A stretch of DNA of 64,000 bases from RPQJ01 sp963732375 (GCA_963732375.1 CAVSZE010000003.1:124001-188000), one strand, 5' to 3'. Positions 17,381 to 26,564 are shown, counted from the first letter of the stretch. A program made the numbers and translations. The notes: generated by a model from the letters alone, not told the origin.

Positions 17381-19176
17381 GAGAAGCTGAAGTGCTCGGC
17401 AGGCAGCGTCATGAGCCCCGCTGCCCCGGCGCGCGCGGCCGCGGCGTGCGCGTCCACCCGCGGCAGCAGCCGATCGAAAAAGAAGCGCGCTGTAAAGACC
17501 TTGGCGCCGTAGAAGTCCGCGCCCTCCGCGCCAGCCGCGAGCCGCGTGGCCGCCACGCCCGCCGAGGCCAGCCAGCACCAGCCGAGGCACATGTAGCCGG
17601 CGAACTGCAGGTAGTCGTTCGCCGCGGCGCCGGCCTCCTCGGGGTTCTTCATCGCGGCCATGCCGAGTTCCAGCGTGAGCTTGTCCCACTGCTCGAGGCG
17701 CCTGCCGAGCTCGGTCGCCATGCCGGCGACCTCCGGCAACGATCCGTACTCCTTGATCGTCTCGCGCATGCGCGCGACCATCATCTGCTGGCTCTTGCCC
17801 CGTGTGCCGAAGACCTTGCGGCCGAGCAGATCCAGCGCCTGGATGCCGTTGGTGCCTTCGTAAATGGGCGCGATGCGCGCGTCGCGCATCAGCTGCTCGA
17901 CACCCGTCTCGCGGATGTAGCCGGCGCCGCCGTGAATCTGCACCGCGAGGCTGGTCACCTCCATGGCCGCGTCGGTCAGGAAAGCCTTCACGATCGGGGT
18001 GAGGAACGCGACGAGGTCGTTCGAGCGCTGGCGCGCCTCCGGGTCGGGGTTCATGTGCCCGCCATCGATCTCGCGCCCGGTGAGGAAACAGAGAACCCGA
18101 CCACCCTCGACCAGCGCCTTCTGCGTGAGCAGCATGCGGCGCACGTCCGGGTGCACGATGATCGGGTCGGCGACCTTGTCCTTGAACTTGGCGCCCGTTA
18201 GCGAGCGGCCCTGCAGCCGTTCATTCGCGTAGACGAGCGAGGTCTGCCAGGCGAGTTCCGAGAGCCCCTGTCCCTGCAGGCCGACGCCAAGTCGCGCGTG
18301 GTTCATCATCGTGAACATGCACGACAGGCCCTCGTTCTCCTTGCCGAGGAGCCAGCCCACGGACTCGTTGAAGTGCAGGACGCAGGTCGGCGAGGCGTGG
18401 ATACCCATCTTGTGCTCGATGGACCCGCAGCTCACGCCGTTGGCCGGCCCGACCTCGCCCCCGGCGTTCGACAGGAACTTCGGCACCACGAACAGGCTGA
18501 TGCCCTTGGTCCCCGGAGGGGCGTCCGGCGTGCGCGCCAGCACCAGGTGGACGATGTTGCTCGTGAGGTCGTGATCGCCGGCGGTAATGAAGACCTTGGT
18601 CCCGGTTACCGCAAAGGAGCCATCGCCGCGGGGCACCGCCTTGGTGCGCAGCAGGCCGAGGTCGGTGCCGGATTGCGCCTCCGTGAGGCACATCGTGCCT
18701 GCCCACTCCCCCGACACCATCTTCGGGAGGTAGCGCTGCTTGAGTTCTTCTGTTCCGTGGGCCTCGAGGGTCAGGCTGGCGCTTTCGGTGAGGCCGGAAT
18801 ACATCTTCCAGGCCATGTTCCCGGAGAGCAGCATCTCGCTGAAAGCCAGTGCGAAGCCGGCCGGCAGGCCCTGGCCGCCCCACTGCGGGTCGGCGATCAT
18901 CGTGATCCACCCGTCCTGGCAGTAGCGGTCGTAGGCTTCCTTGAAGCCCGGCGGGGTGAATACCTGGCCATTCTCAAAGCGCAGGCCGTGCTCGTCCCCG
19001 GTTCGGTTGGTCGGCGCCAGCACGTTTTCCGCGAATTTGGCACCTTCTTCGAGGATTCCCTCGAGCAGGTCGCGGTTCAGGTCGTCCCGACCGAAATCGC
19101 GGTAGTGGTCGTTGATGTCCAGGACTTCATGGACGACGAAGCGGATATCACGGAGGGGTGCGCGGTAGGAATACAC
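17377..19176 (-). CDS. Acyl-CoA dehydrogenase (long form with C-terminal extension)
   Basis: The 599-residue protein has the acyl-CoA dehydrogenase core: MCLTEAQSGTDLG, VFITAGDHD, the FAD/ETF region QIHGGAGYIRETGVEQLMRDARI, and the catalytic base in IYEGTNGIQ. About 120 residues follow the core, as in the FadE-like group acting on longer acyl-CoAs. It passes electrons to ETF. GTG (19176) is preceded by AAGGAAG. Its stop overlaps proB. That coupling is odd functionally and may only reflect gene packing. Confidence 0.92.
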   Translation of the reverse strand: MYSYRAPLRDIRFVVHEVLDINDHYRDFGRDDLNRDLLEGILEEGAKFAENVLAPTNRTGDEHGLRFENGQVFTPPGFKEAYDRYCQDGWITMIADPQWGGQGLPAGFALAFSEMLLSGNMAWKMYSGLTESASLTLEAHGTEELKQRYLPKMVSGEWAGTMCLTEAQSGTDLGLLRTKAVPRGDGSFAVTGTKVFITAGDHDLTSNIVHLVLARTPDAPPGTKGISLFVVPKFLSNAGGEVGPANGVSCGSIEHKMGIHASPTCVLHFNESVGWLLGKENEGLSCMFTMMNHARLGVGLQGQGLSELAWQTSLVYANERLQGRSLTGAKFKDKVADPIIVHPDVRRMLLTQKALVEGGRVLCFLTGREIDGGHMNPDPEARQRSNDLVAFLTPIVKAFLTDAAMEVTSLAVQIHGGAGYIRETGVEQLMRDARIAPIYEGTNGIQALDLLGRKVFGTRGKSQQMMVARMRETIKEYGSLPEVAGMATELGRRLEQWDKLTLELGMAAMKNPEEAGAAANDYLQFAGYMCLGWCWLASAGVAATRLAAGAEGADFYGAKVFTARFFFDRLLPRVDAHAAAARAGAAGLMTLPAEHFSFS

Positions 19177-19252
19177 GGTCTGGGCTTCCTTTTCATTGAT
19201 TGCCGCCCGATTTTACGCGATGCAACATGAAACATGCGTACGTGAGTTCCGG

Positions 19253-19282
19253 TTGCCTGCAGTCGCGACCCGCCCGTATAGT
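19253..19282 (+). promoter_or_regulatory. Possible sigma70 promoter for the DUF6763-GNAT unit
   Basis: TTGCCT and TATAGT are separated by 18 bases in the divergent gap between the acyl-CoA dehydrogenase and DUF6763 genes. The predicted transcript start is about 45 bases before the GTG at 19336. This rests on pattern only. Confidence 0.35.
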
Positions 19283-19335
19283 TGTTCGCGCGCCAAGATA
19301 AAGAAATAGCTGGGATTTTCGCCGAGGATGCCACT

Positions 19336-19680
19336 GTGAGCCGTGATTACGACCCGGTTGTCGGTCAATGGTACGAAGACCTCGATTCCGAGGAGGTCTT
19401 CAAGGTCCTGGACCTGGACCCCGACGAGGAACTGGTCCGGATCCAGTGGCTCGACCGCGAAATCGAGGAAATCGACCTCGACCTCTGGATCGAAATGGAC
19501 CTTGAACTGGCCGGTGCGCCTGAAGGCTGGGTGGACGATGACGAATCCGACCCGGGCGACGAAGACGAGGAGGACGACCTCGACGACGAGGATGAGGACG
19601 ACTGGGACGACGACGACGAGGACGAGGACGAGGACGACGATTACGACGACGAGGACGACGAGTATCGTGACCGCGAGTGA
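19336..19680 (+). CDS. DUF6763 family acidic protein
   Basis: Residues 1-60 match the DUF6763 pattern (DPVVGQWYEDL, EEVFKVLDLDPDEELVRIQWLDREIEEIDLDLW), a small beta-rich domain common in gammaproteobacteria and of unknown function. The last 45 residues are almost wholly Asp and Glu, an unusually long acidic tail. GTG at 19336 has GAGGA eight bases upstream; an open extension to 19282 is unlikely. Its stop overlaps the GNAT start (GTGA). Confidence 0.8.
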   Translation: MSRDYDPVVGQWYEDLDSEEVFKVLDLDPDEELVRIQWLDREIEEIDLDLWIEMDLELAGAPEGWVDDDESDPGDEDEEDDLDDEDEDDWDDDDEDEDEDDDYDDEDDEYRDRE

Positions 19681-20261
19681 ACGATACACCGGCCTCCGTC
19701 GACGGCTCCGCGCCTCCGGATTACCCGGCTGAACTCGAGCGCGTCTGGCTGACGCCCGACGGCACGCCGGTCACGTTTCGGGCCCTGCGCCCCGACGATC
19801 TCGACCGGGAACTGGCCTTCATCAAGAGCCTCTCGGGTGAAACGCTTCACCTGCGCCGGCAATACGCATCCGGCGACGTAAGTCGCGAGGACGCGACGCA
19901 GTTGCTCACGCTGGACTACCGGGACACGCTCGCCGTGGGCGCCCTGGTACCAGCCCCGGCAGGCGACCGGATCGTCGGCGTAAGCCGCTACGCGCGCACT
20001 CCAGGCAGCGACAGCGCCGAATGCGCCATCGTCGTGGCCGACGACTGGCAGGGTCGAGGAATCGGCAGCGAACTGATGCGCAGCCTCGCGGTCGCAGCCC
20101 TGTCACGCGGCATCCGCGCGCTGGAAGGCACCAGCCTTGGCGAGAACCGCCGCATTCGCGACTGGGCCAAGCGCTTTGGCTTCGCCGCGAAAACCGAACC
20201 CGACTCAGGCGGGCTGGTCACCGTCACGCTGGATCTTGCGTCGTTTCCCGAGGCGTCCTGA
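19677..20261 (+). CDS. GNAT family N-acetyltransferase
   Basis: The 194-residue protein has VTFRALRPDDLD at the start and the acetyl-CoA site VVADDWQGRGIGSELM (V-x-x-x-x-Q-x-x-G-x-G/A) near residue 120, followed by NRRIRDWAKRFGF. The opening resembles the GNAT domain of protein lysine acetyltransferases of the Pat type, but the large acyl-CoA synthetase-like part is absent. It is coupled to DUF6763 by a GTGA overlap and its 3' end overlaps the convergent CHAD gene by 38 bases. Substrate unknown. Confidence 0.85.
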   Translation: MNDTPASVDGSAPPDYPAELERVWLTPDGTPVTFRALRPDDLDRELAFIKSLSGETLHLRRQYASGDVSREDATQLLTLDYRDTLAVGALVPAPAGDRIVGVSRYARTPGSDSAECAIVVADDWQGRGIGSELMRSLAVAALSRGIRALEGTSLGENRRIRDWAKRFGFAAKTEPDSGGLVTVTLDLASFPEAS

Positions 20262-21153
20262 GGCCCTGCAACGCAACGCGCCACTTCGCGTAGGCAGGCA
20301 TCACCTCGGCGGACCGCCGGAGCGCCTCCGCTTTCCGCTCTTTCTCCAACACCTTGAGCTCGCGATCCAACTGCCGGACGAGCGAACGACCCATCGTCAC
20401 TTCGTTTGCCTTGAGCCATTTCCGGGCCGCGACCGCGTCGAGATGTTCCCCCAGGCTGTCCTGGGCGGATCGCAGGCGATCGATCACCCACCCCGCGCGT
20501 GCAGCTTGCAGGCTCGAGACAGATTCCAGCGCGTAGCGGCAGCTCTTGAGCGCAAGGCGCAGGCGATGCAGTTTCGCTGCGCTTCCGGGATGGTCGGCGA
20601 GCAGGCTGTCCGCGTCCTGCCATGGCCGATCGACGCACTCGAGCAGTTCGGCCAGGCCAACGTCCTCGCGCAGGCGCAACGCCGCCAGCGTGCGCTCGTC
20701 GCCAAGTATCTCGACCGACTCGGCCCAGCCCTCGCTACCCAGCGCCTTGCGCATCGCCCGCCTCGACTCCGCGCAGTCCCGGCGCAGCGTCGCACGAAGA
20801 CATTGGACGTCCACGTCCGCGATTGCCGGCTGGTGCCCGGCGACCGCCAGCAGCAAGTCACGCCTGACGTCGGCTTCGCGTGGCTCGGACAACACGCGCG
20901 CAAATGCCCTCAGCCTGCGACGCAGTTGCTGTGACCTGCGCTGGTCGAACAGCGGACGGTAGGTGGCAAGCAGCGAACGCAGCCTCCGGGCCGCAACGCG
21001 GGCGTCGTGCACGTCCGCTGGGCGCCCCGCGCGGAGCCTGGCGACGATGGACCGAAGTCGGGCCTGCTGCCCGACCAGCGCCTGCCACGCCAGACGGCTT
21101 CCCTCACCGCCGGGCGAGCAATACGTCATGTCGGTCGGTTGCCGGCGTCGCAT
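20224..21153 (-). CDS. CHAD domain protein
   Basis: This 309-residue, Arg-rich, all-helical protein has the CHAD signature VHDARVAARRLRSLLATY near residue 48 and a second half LKSCRYALE near residue 209. CHAD domains bind polyphosphate through rows of His, Arg and Lys residues, and often accompany CYTH domains, which are absent here. No polyphosphate kinase is nearby. The start MRRRQP and an inner ATG (MTYCSP) are both possible. Confidence 0.85.
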   Translation of the reverse strand: MRRRQPTDMTYCSPGGEGSRLAWQALVGQQARLRSIVARLRAGRPADVHDARVAARRLRSLLATYRPLFDQRRSQQLRRRLRAFARVLSEPREADVRRDLLLAVAGHQPAIADVDVQCLRATLRRDCAESRRAMRKALGSEGWAESVEILGDERTLAALRLREDVGLAELLECVDRPWQDADSLLADHPGSAAKLHRLRLALKSCRYALESVSSLQAARAGWVIDRLRSAQDSLGEHLDAVAARKWLKANEVTMGRSLVRQLDRELKVLEKERKAEALRRSAEVMPAYAKWRVALQGLRTPRETTQDPA

Positions 21154-21266
21154 GAAACAGAGCCTACCGCAGGCCGCACCACGGAACTAACACTCGGTGA
21201 CACTGCCATGGACGCCCACCGGCAAACGGCCGGGCGGGCCGGCGCTCGTTGCGTAGAATCCGTGCC

Positions 21267-22631
21267 ATGACAGACAGCTCCACTGCAATCGTGTGGTTTC
21301 GCAGGGACCTGCGACTGGCCGACAACCCTGCACTGTCGGCCGCCTGCTCGCGTGCGGACCGGGTGGTACTGCTATACGTGCACGCGCCCGAGGAGGAAGG
21401 TGACTGGCCGCCTGGCGCGGCCAGTCGCTGGTGGCTGCACCAGAGCCTCGCGCGGCTGTCCGCGGCGTTGCGTGGTCGCGGCGCGGACCTGCACCTGCGA
21501 CGTGGCCCGTCGCTGGAGGCATTGCTCGCGGTCGTGCGTGCGACGGGTGCCGACCGCGTGTACTGGAATCGCCTCTACGAACCGGCGCTTGCGGAGAGGG
21601 ATGCAGAGGTCGAGTCCGCGCTCGTTGCCGCTGGCGTCGCCGTAGAGAGCTGCAACTCGGCGATGCTGGTCGAACCTGTGGACGTCGCGACGCGCGAGGG
21701 GCGTCCGTACCGTGTATTCACGCCTTACTGGCGCGCTTGCCTGCCTCGGCTGGAGGAGCAACCGCGCATTCTCCCGCCGCCGCGTATCCCGGCTGCGGAA
21801 TTCACCGCGCCTGGGCCGACGTTGGACGAACTCGGACTCCGCCCGGCGATCCGCTGGGATGCAGGACTGGAGGCGGCCTGGATTCCGGGCGAAGCCGGGG
21901 CGCTCGCGCGGCTCGATGCCTTTTGTGACGCCATCCTCGACGGTTACGCGGACTCGCGGGAGCGACCCGACCTGGACGGCACGTCCCGGCTGTCTCCTCA
22001 CCTGCACTTCGGCGAGATCGGGCCGCGACAGTGCCTCGCCGCGGCGCGCAATGCGCTGGCAGGACGAGCCGACAGGCAGCCGGGCTTCGAGGCCTTCGTG
22101 CGGGAACTCGGCTGGCGCGAATTCGCCCACCACGTGCTGCACCACTTTCCGCACACGACCGGCGCGCCACTGGACACGCGGTTCGCCGGATTTGCGTGGG
22201 ATCCGGATCCGCGGCTGCTCGCGGCGTGGCAGCGCGGGCGGACGGGCTTTCCGATCGTCGATGCCGGCATGCGGCAACTGTGGACCACCGGCTGGATGCA
22301 CAACCGCGTCCGCATGATCGTGGCGTCGCTGCTCACGAAGAACCTGCGCCAGCACTGGCTGGACGGCGCACGGTGGTTCTGGGACACGCTGGTGGACGCG
22401 GACCTGGCCAGCAACACGCTCGGCTGGCAGTGGGTCGCCGGCTGCGGGGCGGATGCCGCCCCGTTTTTCCGCATCTTCAACCCGCTGGTCCAGGCCGCGC
22501 GCCATGACCCGGACGGCGCCTACGCCGGTCGATGGCTGCCGGCACAGGATTCCCCGCAACAAGTTCCGGTCGTGGACCTGCGTGCGAGCCGGGCCGACGC
22601 GCTGGACGCATATTCACGCCTCGGTCGCTAG
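21267..22631 (+). CDS. phrB: Deoxyribodipyrimidine photolyase
   Basis: The 454-residue protein starts IVWFRRDLRLADNPAL, the DNA photolyase domain, and carries the FAD-binding region with LSPHLHFGEIGPRQ, WREFAHHVLHHFP, the Trp-rich DAGMRQLWTTGWMHNRVRM and WDTLVDADLASNTLGWQWVAG. It repairs cyclobutane pyrimidine dimers with blue light. No Shine-Dalgarno is seen before ATG 21267, and a TAGAAT -10-like box ends eight bases before it, so the transcript may be leaderless. Confidence 0.95.
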   Translation: MTDSSTAIVWFRRDLRLADNPALSAACSRADRVVLLYVHAPEEEGDWPPGAASRWWLHQSLARLSAALRGRGADLHLRRGPSLEALLAVVRATGADRVYWNRLYEPALAERDAEVESALVAAGVAVESCNSAMLVEPVDVATREGRPYRVFTPYWRACLPRLEEQPRILPPPRIPAAEFTAPGPTLDELGLRPAIRWDAGLEAAWIPGEAGALARLDAFCDAILDGYADSRERPDLDGTSRLSPHLHFGEIGPRQCLAAARNALAGRADRQPGFEAFVRELGWREFAHHVLHHFPHTTGAPLDTRFAGFAWDPDPRLLAAWQRGRTGFPIVDAGMRQLWTTGWMHNRVRMIVASLLTKNLRQHWLDGARWFWDTLVDADLASNTLGWQWVAGCGADAAPFFRIFNPLVQAARHDPDGAYAGRWLPAQDSPQQVPVVDLRASRADALDAYSRLGR

Positions 22632-22732
22632 GTGACCCTTGACTCTGGCATCCTGCTAGCGGCATTCACCTATTACCGCTGCGGCGACCGTGCCGCGAAA
22701 ATCGACCAGATATTCATCATTCGGAGCGACCC

Positions 22733-23218
22733 ATGAGCGAAGCCGGTATTTTCGAAGGCTTGAGCACGTCCAGGCTGGCTGTCGAACTGAACGATGACGA
22801 GCGGCGAACGCTGGCCCGCGCCATGACACTGCGCGACCTCAAGCACGGCGAGGTGCTGGTCCAGGAGGGCTCGGCCGACGACCACCTCTATGTGGTCGCG
22901 AGCGGCGTACTGGGCGTGGTCAAGAGCGCCGGCACCGACAACGAAGTCACGCTCAATGCGATCCGGCCCGGCGCCGTGGTCGGTGAACTCTCCTTCCTGG
23001 ACGGCTCGACCCGCTATGCGTCGCTGGTGGCTCTCAGCGACTCGCGAGTGCTCGGCCTGACCCGCGACGCGCTCGAAGGGTTGCTTACCTCGCACCCGAA
23101 GGTGGTCTATCACGTAATGCGCGCCATCGTGCGCGTGGTGCACGAGGTACAGCGCCGGATGTCGATGCAGACTGCCGAGCTGACAAACTACCTGTACAAG
23201 ACTCACGGGCGGTACTGA
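22733..23218 (+). CDS. Cyclic-nucleotide-binding domain protein without DNA-binding domain
   Basis: The 161-residue protein is a single cNMP-binding beta-barrel with a phosphate-binding cassette GELSFLDGSTRYASL, which keeps the Glu and Arg that hold the cyclic phosphate. A C-terminal helix (VVYHVMRAIVRVVHEVQRRMS) follows, but there is no helix-turn-helix. It could sense cAMP or c-di-GMP as a stand-alone module. panD follows 44 bases later on the same strand, but a shared role is not evident. Confidence 0.85.
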   Translation: MSEAGIFEGLSTSRLAVELNDDERRTLARAMTLRDLKHGEVLVQEGSADDHLYVVASGVLGVVKSAGTDNEVTLNAIRPGAVVGELSFLDGSTRYASLVALSDSRVLGLTRDALEGLLTSHPKVVYHVMRAIVRVVHEVQRRMSMQTAELTNYLYKTHGRY

Positions 23219-23262
23219 GCCGGCACCGGAATCGAGACCCTTCCGGGACCGGCACAACAGCC

Positions 23263-23667
23263 ATGCTGATACGCGCCTGCATCGCGAAGATCCACCGGGC
23301 AACGGTGACCGAGGCCGACCTGGACTACGTCGGCTCGATCACCATCGACGAGGCCCTGCTCGAGCAGAGCGGAATCCGGCCCTACCAGTACGTCAACATC
23401 ACCAACGTGTCGAATGGCGTCTTCTGGCAGACATACGTGATGGCGGGCGAGCGGGGACGCGGCGACATCTGCCTGAACGGACCGCCGGCCCGTCACTTCC
23501 AGCGGGGCGACAAGGTCATCATCCTCGCCGAGGGATACTTCGAGCCTGGCGAACTCGACGGCTTCGAGCCGGTGGTGGTGATCGTCGAGGACGACCGCAA
23601 TCTCTCGACCCGCATACTGAAACACGGCGCGGTGGACAACCCGCGAGTACCCGGATCGCGTCGGTAG
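23263..23667 (+). CDS. panD: Aspartate 1-decarboxylase
   Basis: The 134-residue protein aligns along its length with PanD: IRACIAKIHRATVTEADLDYVGSITID contains the Gly-Ser self-cleavage site (Ser becomes the pyruvoyl group), then TYVMAGERGRG and LNGPPARHFQRGD. It makes beta-alanine for pantothenate. It is divergent from E. coli PanD outside these motifs, so a relaxed or altered substrate is possible. panB and panC are not adjacent. Confidence 0.85.
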   Translation: MLIRACIAKIHRATVTEADLDYVGSITIDEALLEQSGIRPYQYVNITNVSNGVFWQTYVMAGERGRGDICLNGPPARHFQRGDKVIILAEGYFEPGELDGFEPVVVIVEDDRNLSTRILKHGAVDNPRVPGSRR

Positions 23668-23735
23668 AAGTCCCGAGATCCGCGCGGCAACCCGCCGATA
23701 TCATGCGCAGGTCCTAACTTCGGGCACCAGGCAAC

Positions 23736-25091
23736 ATGTTCGCGACCCGTTTCGGCGTCATCGCCGCGCTGCTGCTATTGATCGCCCCGTTCGCGGGAGC
23801 CGCCCCTGCCGACCCGTCATCCGACGAGTTCTGGTACGGCGCATCCGCTGACGGCGCGCCGATGGTGCGCCTCTACTACTTCTACTCACCAACCTGTCCG
23901 CATTGCCAAGCCTCGAAGCCGTTCCTCGACGAGATCGCCGGCCGCAAGCCGTGGCTCGAGATCAAGCGCTACTCGGTCAAGGACAACCCGGACAACGCGC
24001 GCTTCTATTTCAACACCACGCGGTCCCTCGGCGTCGAGGCGCTCTCGGTGCCGGGTTTCGTCTTCTGCCGGCAGGTAATGATTGGTTACGACAGCGCGAT
24101 GACAACCGGGGCAGAGCTCGAGCGAGCCCTCGACGCGTGTTACGCGGGACGCGCAGCGCATCCCGGAGCCGGCGTATCGCCGGAGAGCGCAGGGTCGGAC
24201 GATGCAGGCCCTGACCGGGGCTCGGGCGCGGGCCGCCAGCCGGCCACGGCACAGGGCAGGACCGGGACCTCGATCCATCTTCCTATCGTGGGCACAGTGA
24301 ACACCCAGGCGCTTTCTCTGCCGCTGCTTACGGTCGTGCTGGCGGGCGTGGACGCATTCAACCCCTGTGCCTTCTTCGTACTGCTGTTCCTGCTTAGCCT
24401 GCTGGTGCACGCAAAAAGCCGCACCCGCATGATGATAGTGGGCGGAACATTCGTGCTGTTCTCGGGAGTGGTCTACTTCATATTCATGGCGGCGTGGCTG
24501 AACGTGTTCCTGATCGCCGGGGAACTCAGGGTGATCACGGTCATCGCGGGACTGATAGCGCTCACGGTCGCGGCGCTGAACATCAAGGATTATTTCTGGT
24601 TCAAGCAAGGACCGAGCCTCTCGATACCCGACGCCGCGAAGCCCGGCCTGTTCAAGCGCATGCGCGAGGTCGTGACAACCGGCAACATGGGCCCGATGCT
24701 GGCGAGCACGGTGTTGCTCGCAATCGTGGCGAATTCCTACGAGCTGCTGTGCACCGCGGGATTCCCAATGGTCTACACCCGCACACTGACGCTCGCGAAG
24801 CTCGAATCCTGGCAGTACTACGCATGGCTCGCGGCCTACAACGTAATCTACGTGCTGCCGCTGCTGGCCATCGTCATCGTGTTCACCCGGACCATGGGCG
24901 CCCGCAAGCTTTCCGAGTCCGAGGGTCGGATCCTCAAGCTGGTCTCCGGATTCATGATGCTGGGCTTCGGCCTCGTGCTGCTGTTTGCGCCCAACCTGCT
25001 CACCAATACGCTGGCGTCGATCCTCGTGCTGGCGCTGGCCGTGGCAGCATCGGTCTTGGTCGCCAGGGCCGCGGCGCCACGAACGGCTTGA
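23736..25091 (+). CDS. Thioredoxin-like/CcdA-type transmembrane thiol-disulfide protein
   Basis: The 451-residue protein has a signal peptide (AALLLLIAPFAGAA). Next comes a thioredoxin-fold domain with a CPHC active site near residue 53, then a Gly/Ala linker, then about six to eight membrane segments (residues 200-450). The membrane part has FNPCAFFVLL and LLCTAGFPMVY, the paired membrane cysteines expected of DsbD/CcdA electron carriers. The order, thioredoxin first and membrane part last, is the reverse of DsbD's C-terminal thioredoxin. It probably moves reducing power to the periplasm. Confidence 0.82.
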   Translation: MFATRFGVIAALLLLIAPFAGAAPADPSSDEFWYGASADGAPMVRLYYFYSPTCPHCQASKPFLDEIAGRKPWLEIKRYSVKDNPDNARFYFNTTRSLGVEALSVPGFVFCRQVMIGYDSAMTTGAELERALDACYAGRAAHPGAGVSPESAGSDDAGPDRGSGAGRQPATAQGRTGTSIHLPIVGTVNTQALSLPLLTVVLAGVDAFNPCAFFVLLFLLSLLVHAKSRTRMMIVGGTFVLFSGVVYFIFMAAWLNVFLIAGELRVITVIAGLIALTVAALNIKDYFWFKQGPSLSIPDAAKPGLFKRMREVVTTGNMGPMLASTVLLAIVANSYELLCTAGFPMVYTRTLTLAKLESWQYYAWLAAYNVIYVLPLLAIVIVFTRTMGARKLSESEGRILKLVSGFMMLGFGLVLLFAPNLLTNTLASILVLALAVAASVLVARAAAPRTA

Positions 25092-25124
25092 CGCCCGTAG
25101 CCGCACCCGGCCAAGGTGGCGCCC

Positions 25125-26564
25125 ATGTCGAAGGACCGTACCGCTGGCCTGGACGCCGCCGTTGAGCGCATCGGCCGCGCGCTCGGACCGGCAGGCTGCA
25201 TCACAGATTCGGAGAGGATTGCGCCATATCTAATTGATTTTCGTGGCCTTTACCATGGCGCAACTCCGCTGGTCGCCCGGCCTTGCTCGACCGCCGAGAC
25301 CTCCGAGGTTCTCTCGATCTGCAGCGAACTCGGCGTCGGCGTCGTGCCCCACGGCGGCAATACCAGTTACTGCGGCGGTGCGACACCTCGCGCCAATGGC
25401 GATGAGATCGTGCTGTCGCTGGCGCGCATGGACCGCATCCGCTCCCTGGACACCGGGAATTTCACGATCACTGCAGAGGCTGGCTGCATCCTCGCCGACG
25501 TGAAGGCTGCGGCCGAGCGAGCCGACCTGTTCTTTCCGCTGTCGCTCGGGTCCGAGGGCAGCTGCCAGGTGGGCGGCAATCTCGCGACCAACGCCGGCGG
25601 CTTGAACGCGTTACGGTACGGCGTCGCGCGCGACCTAGCGCTCGGACTCGAGGTCGTACTCCCGGACGGACGAGTGCTCGAAGGGCTCACGAGCCTTCGC
25701 AAGGACAACACCGGCTACGACCTGCGCGACCTGTTCATCGGTGCCGAAGGCACGCTCGGCGTGATCACGGCCGCGAGCCTGAAGCTGTTCCCCGCGCTGC
25801 GCAGCGTGGAGACTGCCTTCATCGCCGTGGCCGACCCGGCCGCGGCGGTCGAACTGCTTGCGCGCCTGCGCGGCGCGAGCGGCGACGCCGTCTCGACCTT
25901 CGAATACCTGCCGAGGATCGCTGTCGAGCTGACGACGCGCCACGTGGCCGGCGTGATCGACCCGCTCGGGCGCCCCTATGACTGCTACGTGCTCTGCGAG
26001 GTGTCCTCCGCCCGTGAAGATGCGGGTCTGCGACCGGTGATGGAGGCGAGCCTCGAGCGGGCCCTGTCCGACGGCCTGGTTCTCGACGCCGCAATCGCGG
26101 AATCCCTGGCCCAGCGCAACGCAATGTGGAAGCTGCGCGAGTCGGTCCCCGAGGCACAGCGCGCCGAAGGCGCCAGCATCAAGCACGACGTGTCGGTTCC
26201 GGTCACTTCGCTGCCCTCGTTCATGGCGGAGGCAACGGCCGCGGTTCTCACGATCGTCCCGATGGGGCGCATGGTCACGTATGGCCACGTCGGCGACGGC
26301 AACCTGCACTTCAACGTAAGCGAACCCGCGGGCGGCGATCGCGCCGCATTCATGTCGCGGGAGGCGGAAATCCAGGCCGCCGTGCACGAGATCGTAAGGC
26401 GCTACCGTGGCAGCATCAGCGCCGAACACGGGATCGGGCAACTCAAGCGCGCGCAACTCGCCAGGTACAAGGACCCGGTCGCGCTGGACGTGATGCGCGC
26501 AATCAAGCGAAGCCTGGACCCCAGGGGCATTATGAATCCCGGCAAAGTACTGCCCGGCGACTGA
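25125..26564 (+). CDS. FAD-linked oxidase (D-2-hydroxyglutarate/D-lactate dehydrogenase type)
   Basis: This protein of about 479 residues has a PCMH-type FAD domain (VVPHGGNTSYCGGATP, GSEGSCQVGGNLATNAGG, FIGAEGTLGVIT) and the C-terminal FAD-oxidase domain with GHVGDGNLHFNVS, SAEHGIGQLKR and the final PRGIMNPGKVL. Such enzymes oxidise D-2-hydroxy acids. Similarity of the motif set favours D-2-hydroxyglutarate or D-lactate over glycolate oxidase GlcD. ATG 25125 has AAGG eight bases upstream and is preferred to GTG 25116. Confidence 0.9.
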   Translation: MSKDRTAGLDAAVERIGRALGPAGCITDSERIAPYLIDFRGLYHGATPLVARPCSTAETSEVLSICSELGVGVVPHGGNTSYCGGATPRANGDEIVLSLARMDRIRSLDTGNFTITAEAGCILADVKAAAERADLFFPLSLGSEGSCQVGGNLATNAGGLNALRYGVARDLALGLEVVLPDGRVLEGLTSLRKDNTGYDLRDLFIGAEGTLGVITAASLKLFPALRSVETAFIAVADPAAAVELLARLRGASGDAVSTFEYLPRIAVELTTRHVAGVIDPLGRPYDCYVLCEVSSAREDAGLRPVMEASLERALSDGLVLDAAIAESLAQRNAMWKLRESVPEAQRAEGASIKHDVSVPVTSLPSFMAEATAAVLTIVPMGRMVTYGHVGDGNLHFNVSEPAGGDRAAFMSREAEIQAAVHEIVRRYRGSISAEHGIGQLKRAQLARYKDPVALDVMRAIKRSLDPRGIMNPGKVLPGD

